From the NCBI GenBank assembly GCA_911728455.2, contig OU452226.1:25575128-25639127 (forward strand): DNA of 64,000 nucleotides, written 5' to 3'. The position numbers and the translations under genes were made by a program. Every line of letters starts with the position of its first letter. Position 1 is the stretch's first letter. Positions 54,480-64,000 of the stretch are shown piece by piece. Source of the DNA: Marthasterias glacialis. Lineage: Eukaryota; Echinodermata; Asteroidea; Forcipulatida; Asteriidae. The notes under the pieces are model-generated. The model was not told the DNA's origin. It searched no databases and saw nothing but the letters and a program-made list of their open reading frames with translations.

Positions 54480-54651
54480 ATGGCCCTTTTCGAAACCGCG
54501 GCTTCGGCTCCGGATTCGGCTTAGGCTAGCTTGGCCCCGCGGTTGTTTTGGCAATTGCGCATGCTTTGCGGACGCACTCAAGGCTTCAGACGAGAGGACG
54601 GAGCCTGAAGCCGAATCCAAAGCCGAAGCCGTGGATTCGAAAAGGACCTAT
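54480..54651. mobile_element. MITE with ccttttcgaa / cttcggct TIRs
   Basis: Left tggcccttttcgaaaccgcg then gcttcggctccggattcggc pairs with the right-end complement of gccgaatccaaagccgaagc and cgtggattcgaaaaggacc. About 170 bp and GC-rich; resembles 34258-34386. Confidence 0.75.
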
Positions 54652-54660
54652 GTATTGATC

Positions 54661-54785
54661 CAATGGGAGACTTTTGAGGACGCTAGATGGCAGCAGACTT
54701 ACCAGGTATATCCTTTGTTCAAACAATGTCAATTTACACGGTAAGTCTGCTGCCACCTATTGTTCCAAAGTCTCTCATTGACGTG
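54661..54785. mobile_element. Palindromic MITE, gctgccacctag family, copy 3
   Basis: Left tgggagacttttgaggacgc then tagatggcagcagacttacc pairs with right ggtaagtctgctgccaccta then ttgttccaaagtctctca. Only 10 bp beyond the preceding MITE. Confidence 0.82.
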
Positions 54786-56570
54786 ACATCATAATTATGA
54801 CATCACCCACAATAAATCTTGGAGCAAGTTTGAGTGTGCACATTTGGTCGAACTGTTGTTGACCACTGACTAGCAATGCACATGCACAGTGACGTATACA
54901 CTTGAACGACCCGTTAGGTGGTCTAGTTTAAACACAATGCTCTGTTGGCACTGATACGTGCACTTCCATGACTTTCCGCCATTCTGCAATAGCGTCACTG
55001 GTTCCCTTTTGTGCTTCAGACAGGCTGACATGAAACAAGGCTATCGTGACCAGGGAAGAAACCAAGGTCTTTAGGCTGGTTCCAAATGGTCAAGATGGTT
55101 GACGTTTTGTTAACCATAGTGCGCACTCGAACTTGCTCTTGGTTGTGCCATGTCTGGATTTGGACTCCCTGTGAGTTACTAATGTGCTGTGTGCAATGGT
55201 CTTGATTCATGCAGTATGATTACATTAGTAGCACTGTTGCTTGTATGAGTAATATTGTACTTCATCATCCTCGCAGGCTCTGCAAATTTTTAAAAATTAC
55301 AGACTTGCCCTCGTTTTGCTAACATTCTGTACTTTAGTGTGATTTAAAAAAGAGTGAACAATCCACAAAAAGCAGTTACGATGAATTTATCAACGAGAGT
55401 AAAACAAACAACAGCAGCAGTTTTGCCAACTTAACTTATGCAGTACGTCATCTTGAACTTTTTCTTGGCATTGTTTTGTTTTAAAAAATGAGTCATGCAA
55501 ACATCGACGATACAACACAAACTACACTTTAAGGAAGTAATAATCTTGGAACTGTCCTTTCTCGCCATTAACCATCTTCGATCATGAAAATATCATCAAC
55601 CTTTTTGCGCAAATGAGGAGTTTTATCTGTGTTTGAACATGGTCAAAGTTCTCTAATGATTGACAGGCTGTCGTTCCAGTCACTGCACTGTTTGACCCAG
55701 ATATGGTTACCAGGCAACCGGTACTACGCAAGGCAAAGTGCACTCAAGAGGTTCTACACGTACTGAATACGATCGGCCCATTTCCAACATGGCGGAGAGT
55801 TAAATGAATTTGAAACTGTAAATTTTTGCAGTTTGTTTTTGGCATGTTTGCATTTAGTTTATTAACTTAATTTCAGACTGATTTTGGTAAAACAAGGTTT
55901 AAATATGAGGGCTTTAAATTGATATTTGGAGATTTTAGGGGTTTTTTCTTTCTTTTTTTATCGTCCATTTCAATGGACCTTGTCCATTAAGTGTCATTAG
56001 ACTATTAATGTACATTTATTAAGATTCAGTAAGAGTGGCATTGTTGGGCATTCAAAGTGAATTTTATTTTTTCAGTTCTCGTTGCAAAGATCTGATTTAA
56101 TTATATTTGGTAAGAAAGGAACAAAATGTTTTGGGGCATAAATGTCTTATGATGCTAACATGATGCTGCATACAACCTCTCACATTGGTCTGCCTAAATT
56201 ATACATCACTCACTGTCCAAGTAAAACATATGGTAGGTGAAAAAAACAAAAACAGAATTCATAGGCCAGATAACTTGAAAAATGACAACTCCTTCAAATT
56301 CACAATGCACTTCTTTTCAACAATCTTTGAACAAAAGACTAAACCTCATAAAAACCACATGACAATACATTACATAACATTACAATAAGAAAACTCAAAT
56401 ATGTACAGGCAAGACAACACTATTTTATAATAAAGTAAGAAGTAAGATGTTATGTATTCCCTAGACTCGATCTCAAACCCCATGAATTCTGAAAAGGGTT
56501 AAGAATTAAAAAAAAAAAAATAGGAAAACAGGAAACCTGGCAAAATGTTTGCTGTTATGGAAAGGTCTTA

Positions 56571-57350
56571 ATAGACCGATTGCGCGACCAATGTTTACAT
56601 GTTATCACGTGACCCATTGTGGGTATTACATCATCTGAGCTGATAGCAAACTACATGCAAATACATGCCGTGACCGACAGAGTCACACCATTTATAAAGT
56701 CGGCTTTTGGTAATAATAACACAGTTACTAAGCCATATTATTAAAATTGTATGTTTTGACATTGATAATAATCACATAACTGTTTCATAAACTACCAGTA
56801 TTCTACTACAAAAGAGGTTTATTTTGAGTTATGCACTACCAGTGTCGGACGACTATGTTGCCACCCGCCTGTTATTTTGTTTATAATGTAGGCCTAAATC
56901 ACTGTAAAAAAGGGTAATGAAGATTGGAAAAGTGAGCATTTATACCTAGCCTTGCAAAATTTCAAATAGGCAAAGGAATCACACAGTTTTGGAAAGCAAT
57001 TTCTTTGGATGATTCAGCTTCAAAACTTTGAAATTCTTGTGTTGAAAATTGTTTGATCACGGTCGTCTGGCCTAAACGTTCCATTGTGCACTAGTACACA
57101 TCATGCACATTTATATACGTTACTTGTACAATTTCCAAGACTTGTTGGAACTGTCTTTACTGGCTTTATTCAGCCACTCAAAGGTCTCTGGTACAAACTA
57201 TTTTAAATTAAACTTAAATATTTCGAGAAAGACAAGCCTCGATTGAATAAACAAATGCAACAATTATCATGAACCTGTGGAGGACCTCGTGTTTGTTTAC
57301 ATTTAATACCCACAATAGGTCACGTGACGCGGGTAGCACAATCGGTCTAT
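56571..57350. mobile_element. 780-bp non-autonomous DNA transposon with about 55-bp TIRs
   Basis: Left atagaccgattgcgcgacc, then cacgtgacccattgtgggta. The right end reads the same in complement (ggtcacgtgac, caatcggtctat) with tacccacaatagg. The interior has no ORF of note, so it is a deletion derivative or MITE. Confidence 0.85.
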
Positions 57351-58996
57351 TGTTTTATGTCACATGCCTTTCCAGAACTCTAGTTTTCCACAAAAAAATG
57401 AATCATCTTTAAAAGACCATGACAATTGGCATCAATCAGAAAACATCATTTAGTTATAAAATTTTACAATTTTTTACCAGAATTTGTTTTATCTAGATCT
57501 TAAAAAAATAAAAAAGGGACACATTATACATTAATTGTGAAATTAGATTAAAAAAATTCCAATTATCAAAATAATTTATATAATAAGTTATTTCAATCCG
57601 CATGATTTCATGGGAGCATCAATTAATGAAAACAAAGTAAATGAGTTATTTATTAGTACTTGTGATTCAATGAGGTGGCATCAACGATTTTAAATAAAAT
57701 TTGATTAAACACAGTTTTACTTTTTTAAGTCCCATATGCTCTGTACAAGAATTTACAAGTTTATTTATGTACATCTTTGTACCAATAAGAGAAAACACCT
57801 ACTAGCACCATCAAATTGTAAATTTCATTTCATCTAAATGACAACCCAAATTGATTTATTTATAACAAGGGTAGATTTAGTTATTTTTAATAAATTATTA
57901 TAAATGATCTTTTGACATTCCTTAAACAGAAATGGTTCAACAATTTTTAGAAGTATTTTTTTTGTTACAATTCCTGAGCCTTCAGTGCTTGATTGGTGAA
58001 AGTAATGATGCAACATTACTTTTTAGGGGGGGAAAGTATATTAAAACCAACCAACGTGTAGATCACAAAACCTGCATGTTTTAATTTTTCAAGAAAACAA
58101 TGCTTTTCTTTCTCTTTGAGTGTCCGAATTTATGCATGTGTATTCATAGAGATTGCACAAGAGAAAAAAGACAAGATTTGATGATTGCTTTCATTAAAAA
58201 AACGAAACAAAACAAACAAACACAAATCATCAATGTTAAACATAATTTCCAAGACAGGAATTCAAATCATGTATACCAATCATGACCAGAGCTCATGGCT
58301 AGAGTATGCCTAAACAGTTAACTTCCAAACATTAGTCTAAATGAAGGCAAACAACGATAATGATGATATTTAACCGTCACAAACAAAATATAAATAAAGC
58401 CCTTTGATGCAGATGCCTATGGAATGGTATGTCTAATTTTACTGTCTTCACCGGACCTTGATTGTTTACTGCACCCAAGTGTTAGACATTATTGAACAGT
58501 TTTTTCCTTTTTTTTTTTAAATTCAGGAATGATATGACTTGTTGCCTTCTTTTTGGTGTTCTTCTTTTGTGGGAGTGGGACACTGACAGTTTTTTGGGTA
58601 ATTTATAATAGTTTTGCTTTACCACCCATCTCAACAATCAGCCAAAACACCATGTGATTATGAGTCAAATAATGCTGACAGTTTCTTAACAAAACTAAGC
58701 CCCAAAATGTTGTAAAGTCATCATTTTTTCTCTCCAACCAATTTGAGTTTGAAAATGTCAATCATTTTTGCCATGTAACTCTCTTCATCAAGTCAGTCTA
58801 CTTCAGCATTTATTTAGAGAGAGTTTATTTGTTCGTAATCGCTGTTGATATTCAAAGCTGTGGTTTTATACAACACAGTCACTGCAATCTTTTAAAAGCC
58901 ATGTCAGTAAAGAGCAAAATTAATTAAATTTTCAAATATCTTGATGCAAGATTGTCATCAGTTACTCTCTAAAATGTCAGAGTCGGACATACCTAC

Positions 58997-59293
58997 CAGC
59001 AACTGTCCTTCCTAAGACTACTCCAGCTTTAGAGTCTTCAATCTCCTCAGACGTTGTTCCAGTCGGAGCTGAAACTATCGTGATATTCCCATCTCGCTGC
59101 TTGCCCTGGAGGCTCATGGGTAACTCAGTCATATCAGAGATTTTGATTGGGCTAAGGGTGGCAAGGGTTGTCATGGTTACGCCTCCAGATACATTGACTG
59201 GGATAGTAACTTCTTGATGGAGATGTGGTGATTGGTGTTGATGATGTTGGGCTGGGAAGTTGAGTTGAATTTCTTTAGGTTGATTCATTACTG
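58997..59293 (-). CDS. Gln-rich protein exon 4
   Basis: 297 nt, phase 1 to 1. Encodes VMNQPKEIQLNFPAQHHQHQ, EVTIPVNVSGGVTMTTLATL, SPIKISDMTELPMSLQGKQR and ITIVSAPTGTTSEEIEDSKA. The next exon could not be found. Confidence 0.72.
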
Positions 59294-62087
59294 CTGTGCA
59301 GGAGACAACAAGTTGGGTTACATTATTAATCTTTTTTAAGCAAAGAATCGCCTCGAACATAAACCTGTGTACAGTGTTTTCACTTTTCTATGGCACTATA
59401 AAGAAGGAAATAAAGGGAAATCAACTGAGAAGTTGCATTCCTGACTGGTGTGTATTTAAAATTGAACTAGTGCATTTTAACCAACCCTAATACATATACT
59501 TGGAAATCATTGTATGAGTTTATTGTTTTTTTAAACAGCATTCATTGACTTTGTACACTAAGAAACGAAAAAGTTTCAAATGAATTGTGAATTGTTAGTT
59601 GTTTTGCCCTTCACAGGTTTAGATAAAAAGTTCAGAAATCTACTCCAGAATGCAGAAGGTTCAATTCCTGTTTGAGTCACATGTGGATTTTCCCCCAAGA
59701 CTTAATTAAAAGAAGAAAACAAGGAGAACAATCTATTTATTTACAACTCTCCGTATGTAAATAATATTCAATGTGTATTTGGTTTGCAATAACACCATGT
59801 GATTATACAAACTTTGCTATACAGTAGATTGTTCTTGTGAGAACTTGTCTTGCTGTTATTCTACTGCCGAGGAGTAGATTTCGGAATTCGGGAGACAACT
59901 TCTGAAAAGAACTGTCCTGCTTTTAAGTACTACCTGGGAGGTAGGAAATTGGCCGGGACTACTACTACTTTTCAGAACTAAGTTGTCTCCCAAATTCCAA
60001 AATCTACTCCGCGGTAGTAGAATAATAGCAAGACAAGTTCTCACAAGAACATTCTACTGTATATAGCAAAGTAGATATAATCACATGGTGTTACCGCAAA
60101 CCAAATATACATTGATACCTCACCATGCAATGCCTAAAAATCCTATAAATAATATTCTTTATCCCTGATGCAAATTTAACATCTATTACACTAGTATGTG
60201 TATATTATTAGTTATCACACAAGTGCCAGTGGAATACGGAAAAATAAAGCACTTCTCTTTTTCATATCCCATGAGGCCGCAGATGCGCTATATTTTTCCG
60301 TATTCAATGAGCGCATTTGTGATAACGAATTCATCTTCTAGCCAACTAATAAATTTTCAATTTTAAGCGTTATTTCTTAACGAACAGCATGTCCATCGCG
60401 CAAAGTTTAGAGCAGTTTTTGCACTGTCCGTATACGGAGCGTGACGCATGATGCTCAAAGTACGCAGAGTGCAATACAGACCACTGGGAGTATGATATGG
60501 TTTATTATCAAGCAATCTGATTGGAGGATTAGTGCGTACTGTAAGATGAGTTAGACAGTTAGCTCAACAGGAGAGCCACTGGTAGTACTGCCAAGTTAAG
60601 CTCCATGTACTGTCATGGTTGGTGGCTTGTCTGGGACATGATATAGGGCTTTGTAACATCGAGCCCACATCTTTCGAATGGGACGTAAATCTGTAGGTCA
60701 TGTGCGTTGTGTAATGCACATAAAACACCCAGAACACTTATCGTAAAAAGAGAAGGGGCTTGCCCCTGGTGTTTCTGGTTTGGCTGCTTAATGCGCCAGC
60801 TCTGAGCATGTTTGGAGCATAGATTATACACATTGTAATGCTCATTTGATCATATTAATATGGAATTTGCACAATACAAATGGAAATGTATTATTATTAT
60901 TTATTATGAAGTTACTTAATTGGTTATAGACCTGTTGCACTGACGTCACATGTGGCCACTGTCTCTAAAGATATATAAAGAGCCTGTCTGACTCTACGTG
61001 CATCACCTAAAATTTGCAAACTGGGAAATGCTCTTTCAAATTCTCTGGAGCCAGGTCATGGAATAACCTTCCACCTGCCATTAAAAGCTTGCCAACTCTC
61101 ATGAATTTCAAAACACACGTCAAGGAGCACATTTTAAATCCAAGTAATGTGTAGTATATAATAAGCTCTCTTTATGATATATTGGTGGTAATTTTAAAGT
61201 CTTTCATACTGGATTTAATTGTATTCTTTACATTGCTGTTTATGTGGACTTTTATATTTCAATTATTTTAATTTCTTACCTTTTATATTTTCGCTGAAAT
61301 GATTTCTTATTTTTTAGGCCTATATTACTTATTTGCTTTGTATGATGCTTTTGTATACTTATTTTTTATATTCTATGTATGTAATGAGGGCCGCATAGGG
61401 AGCAGTGCTGAGCACTGATTGGGGTCTACCCTCATTAAATATGACTTTAATAAATAAATAAATAAATAAATAAATACTGGTTACACACAGGGAAGTCCCA
61501 ACATGGTGCAAGCATGTTTTGTGTGATGACATCATGTGAAGAGATGGGTTTCAATAGACGCCATCTTTGATGAAAATTTCTATTTTGGCCTGTAGCCGCG
61601 TCAAGCTCTGGTAAATTTCAACGCAGCTTGAGTTGCTTACCAACCAATCATGGAAGGAGTTTATGAAACTCGTGCAAACCGAGAAGATGATTTTCATGCT
61701 GGGCATGATAAATAAAGTTTTGAATTTGAATTTGAATTTGAATTTGAATTTGAAACCCACTCATGGCGCGTGCAGTACTTACTCGTAACGCACAGTTGAG
61801 GGCTGAAAAATGCACAGTCATTGTCATCAAAGATGGCTGATTTTTGCCATTGTTGATGTCATGTGCAACCCATCTATTGGATCAATAGATTGGGTCATAC
61901 TATTTACAAATATTGATTATTCTCAGTATTATTTGAAATATTCATATTTTTGAGGAAGTTTCACATTCTCATGGAGACAGCAAATTTCTCCTTATTATTG
62001 ACCACACCTTGAGTGAGTTGTTGCAAGAAACTTGGCTCTATCAGATTCTGCAGTTGTTGTATCTGTGCCATCTGATGCTGCTGCTGG

Positions 62088-62119
<32 letters not shown>

Positions 62120-63782
62120 CTGGTGCTGATGCTGCTGCCCCTGGTTCTGTTGCTGTTGTTGTTGTTGCTGTTGCTGCTGTGACCTGCGCTGTGCTGCTTG
62201 ACGTGATGCTATCGTGTAGTGAGGTGGATGATGAGAGGGTTGGCTGGTAGAGTTTAGGGTCGTCAGGCGGTTGACGCTAACAGGACTCTGTGATTGTATC
62301 ACAGTGGCTTCAAAAGAAATGGAATAGAATTACATATTTCAAATATTACTGAGAATAATCAAAGTCCAAGTACTGTTTTGTTTTTAAGAAGATCGAGACC
62401 ACAAGAGCAAAAGATACAATAAGCTTTGTCTCTGTACAAGTCAAGGCCTAATGAAATGTAAAACTTCCTCAAAAATATGAATATTTTAAATACTACTGAG
62501 AATAATCAATATTTGTTAACAGTTAGAACATTATGTTATGAACAAGGGGCCAATATCATAAAAAAATACTTAAGAAATTTCAGTGAGAAAAACTTAATGA
62601 AAATGGGGCCCAGTTCTTATAAGGAGAATTAAAGTCTAACATTTTATAAAGAACACAATTTGTAAACACTTTTTTTTATTCAGCAAAATATTTTTAATCT
62701 CAGGAGGATTTTATTTTATTTTATTTTTTTATAATTTTTCTAATCTTTACCTGATTTTGGTAATTAATGGATGCTCAAAAGCCTTGCTGTCTAACATACT
62801 TAAAGGCCTAAAGATTAAGAAACCTGTGAAGAAAAGAGCTACTGCTTCACATTGGAATTACTTGCTTCTTTCTCATTCTATTTGTCCCTTTTGCAGAATA
62901 GCAACTGAAAATCTTACCCTAAAGACTTTCTTTTGAAGCTAAACTTACCTGTATTGTGTCCTTGTGTCCCTTGCAGCATTTGGACCATCTGTCTAGAATG
63001 TGAGTGAACCTGTGGTTGCTGCTGTTGCTGCTGCTGTTGCTGCTGCTGTTGCTGACCCTGCTGCATGGTACACACCATTCCTTGGAGACTGAGTCGAGAC
63101 GGAGCCGGATGGTAGTTAGAAACCGTCGATAGGGAACTAACGGGAGGGAGTTTAGCTGACGGTGACATTGTTACCTTTGGAGGAGAATGTAAGGGCAACT
63201 TAGTTAAAAGGTTAGTTCACCAGTTTGATAATTTTAAACGGTTGTAGTCTTTATAGTTAAAATATTTTTATTTTGTGCAGTTCCTCCTTAAAAATGAATG
63301 GTTTTCTGCAATTCTAGAGAGTGTTGGTTTCATTTCATGTGCCAACGTTTATTGTTGAGTCATTAATAAAGATAAACTTGGAAGAACACCTTGCGGTATT
63401 AGATCTCTTTTGGGTAGTAGTGGCCCTCAGAAAAACATCCTCATCCCAGACTCTCAATATTGATGCCGATCCTGATCAGAAATGTCGTCTTTAGAATGGA
63501 ACTTCAACAATCGTGGAAACGGTTTCCAAAATAGCTGGATATCTGATGGATTGAACTTACCATGTGTGGCTGGTGGGTTGCGGCGCTTGTCTTCATACCA
63601 CCCTGCTGCTGTGCCATGCTGTAAATAGCATGCTGCAGTTGACTTGATTCTAAAGGAGACATTGTGGTGATTGGACATCCACCCATAATGCCTGGCTGGC
63701 CGTTGTGCTGGATAACTGTAGGGGTACCGGTTCCTACGCTGGTATTCACCATGGCAATGTCAGGACTATTACTGTCTTCCAT
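58997..63782 (-). CDS. Gln/His/Ser/Thr-rich protein, probable nuclear regulator (3' end unresolved)
   Basis: Not recognised. Four exons on the minus strand: 63782-63561 (phase 0 end), 63174-62949 (0 to 1), 62307-62008 (1 to 1), 59293-58997 (1 to 1). All are GT-AG and in frame, giving about 348 residues. There is no folded domain: the protein is rich in Ser, Thr, Pro, Val and Gln, with two polyglutamine tracts and Gln/His mixtures. Late motifs such as EVTIPVNVSGGVTMTTLATL and GNITIVSAPTGTTSEEI resemble glutamine-rich activation domains of transcription factors. That is composition, not homology. The ATG at 63782 follows an in-frame TAA three codons back, but an AG acceptor also sits there, so the true start could be upstream. 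After exon 4, either the intron continues (donor gtaggtat) or read-through gives RYVRL and a stop at 58977. No DNA-binding domain was found in the window. Confidence 0.75.
59769..60114. mobile_element. 346-bp palindromic (foldback) element
   Basis: Arms of about 150 bp: caatgtgtatttggtttgca, aacaccatgtgattata, gttcttgtgagaacttgtct, tactgccgaggagtagattt and cgggagacaacttctgaaaa, each with its complement in reverse order on the right. A few mismatches, no ORF. Confidence 0.88.
60655..60790 (+). mobile_element. Family A SINE body fragment
   Basis: cgaatgggacgtaaatctgt, gtgtaatgcacataaaacac and agaaggggcttgcccctggt match the body of family A. The tRNA head is missing. Confidence 0.7.
60985..61480 (+). 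pseudogene. 5'-truncated LINE 3' end
   Basis: Open stretch SFKFSGARSWNNLPPAIKSL then PTLMNFKTHVKEHILN and a stop. The SWNNLP pattern is common near the C-terminus of CR1/L2-like reverse-transcriptase proteins. The sequence upstream is frameshifted. It ends in an AT-rich 3' region and a (TAAA)n-type tail, with an agtgctgagcactgattggg hairpin before it. Confidence 0.65.
61721..61755. repeat. (TTTGAA)n microsatellite
   Basis: Five or six TTTGAA units after ataaataaagttttgaa; probably a retroposon tail. Confidence 0.8.
61908..61965. repeat. Inverted repeat arm downstream of Gln-rich exon 3
   Basis: tattgattattctcagtatt, atttgaaatattcatat and tttttgaggaagttt. Its reverse complement lies at 62461-62515, on the other side of exon 3, with a few mismatches in about 58 bp. 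Confidence 0.8.
62008..62307 (-). CDS. Gln-rich protein exon 3 with Q/H-rich tract
   Basis: 300 nt, phase 1 to 1, so skipping is frame-neutral. Encodes TVIQSQSPVSVNRLTTLNST, SRQAAQRRS, then a long Gln tract broken by Asn, Gly and His (about 62070-62185), then MAQIQQLQNLIEPSFLQQLT. It is flanked on both sides by an inverted pair of repeats. Confidence 0.78.
62308..62948. other. Intron 2 of the Gln-rich gene
   Basis: Contains the repeat 62360-62515. The rest is AT-rich with T runs near 62670 and 62710-62740; nothing else. Confidence 0.65.
62461..62515. repeat. Inverted repeat arm upstream of Gln-rich exon 3
   Basis: aaacttcctcaaaaatatga, atattttaaatac and tactgagaataatcaatatt. Partner of 61908-61965. 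A second partial copy (caaatattactgagaataat) is at 62339-62361. Confidence 0.8.
62949..63174 (-). CDS. Gln-rich protein exon 2 with polyQ tract
   Basis: 226 nt, phase 0 to 1. Encodes VTMSPSAKLPPVSSLSTVSN and SRLSLQGMVCTMQQG, then a run of about 13 glutamines (CAG/CAA mix, roughly 63015-63056), then QVHSHSRQMVQMLQGTQGHN. The donor is gtaagt. Confidence 0.78.
63175..63560. other. Intron 1 of the Gln-rich gene
   Basis: No repeat, RNA or exon recognised in this 386-bp intron. Confidence 0.6.
63561..63782 (-). CDS. Gln-rich protein exon 1
   Basis: 222 nt, ends phase 0 at ATG followed by gtaagt. Encodes MEDSNSPDIAMVNTSVGTGT, then VIQHNGQPGIMGGCPITTMS and SSQLQHAIYSMAQQQGG. No domain seen. Confidence 0.75.
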
Positions 63783-63849
63783 ATTTCCTAGTTATTCAAT
63801 GAATATAAAGTGCAATGTAATAGTCAAGTATTAAATAAAGTAACTTTAT

Positions 63850-64000
63850 TAACTGATTAAGTATCTGAATTAACTCGTTCAATAAGTCAAGAATCAAGAA
63901 AGTAATTTGTAAACTCTTACAATAATAGTCAAGAACCAAGTAACTTGAACTGAGTTAACTTGTACAATAATAGCCAAGAACCAAGTAACTTGAACTGAGT
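63850..64000. repeat. Start of a tandem repeat running off the window, about 45-bp period
   Basis: caagaaccaagtaacttgaa, ctgagttaacttgtacaata and atag repeat at 63933 and 63978, with degraded forms from about 63850. The array size is unknown because the window ends. Confidence 0.7.

Larger units (their letters stand above)
51343..58996. other. CUSTOS 3' UTR and convergent spacer
   Basis: CUSTOS and the Gln-rich gene converge here. It holds a SINE, a poly-C run (about 52352-52371), and MITEs at 53096, 54480, 54661 and 56571. 53600-54450, 55200-56560 and 57360-58990 are AT-rich with no supported exon, though a downstream exon of the Gln-rich gene could hide there. Confidence 0.65.
59294..62007. 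other. Intron 3 of the Gln-rich gene
   Basis: Holds a 346-bp palindrome (59769-60114), a SINE body fragment (60655-60790), a truncated LINE end (60985-61480), a (TTTGAA)n tract and an inverted repeat arm (61908-61965). Otherwise plain. Confidence 0.7.

Noticed and set aside
61961-62302. Plus-strand Ala/Val-rich frame over the same region (62032-62250)
   Set aside because: Antisense shadow of the polyglutamine exon; no splice or start support.

Overview
This window is metazoan nuclear DNA from a marine invertebrate deuterostome. The three recognisable proteins have vertebrate orthologues, and the DNA is AT-rich. Exons are short (40 to 510 bp) with GT-AG introns, and introns and spacers are filled with tRNA-derived SINEs, palindromic MITEs and minisatellites. 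An echinoderm or hemichordate is my best guess, by inference only. There is no prokaryotic, viral or CRISPR content.

Layout. (1) 1-27240, plus strand: SFSWAP (suppressor-of-white-apricot splicing regulator). Thirteen consecutive coding exons run from 8534 to the stop at 27240, every junction is in frame, and 842 residues are encoded. The N-terminal exons are not visible and probably lie upstream of base 1. (2) 27241-41034: a long spacer with a 21-bp minisatellite, a 20-24-bp minisatellite, a roughly 610-bp inverted repeat and several MITEs. (3) 41035-42678, minus strand: a two-exon, ten-helix transporter of the SLC35E (TPT/drug-metabolite transporter) family, closest to SLC35E4. (4) 42679-46116: a divergent spacer with palindromes and a foldback element built from a GATATC-rich satellite. 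(5) 46117-51342, plus strand: CUSTOS (human C12orf43 orthologue), complete in six exons, 268 aa, with a 41-bp minisatellite of about 30 copies in intron 2. (6) 51343-58996: an AT-rich spacer with SINEs and MITEs. (7) 58997-63782, minus strand: four in-frame exons of a Gln/His/Ser/Thr-rich protein I cannot name, probably a nuclear regulator; its 3' end is unresolved.

The genes do not form an operon or a pathway. SFSWAP and CUSTOS are both nuclear proteins and both map to human 12q24, so the window may preserve an old linkage group. The main interest lies in the repeats: MITE insertions dated by target-site duplications (one nested inside a SINE), a hairpin element 15 bases from a splice donor, and inverted repeats flanking a reading-frame-neutral exon.
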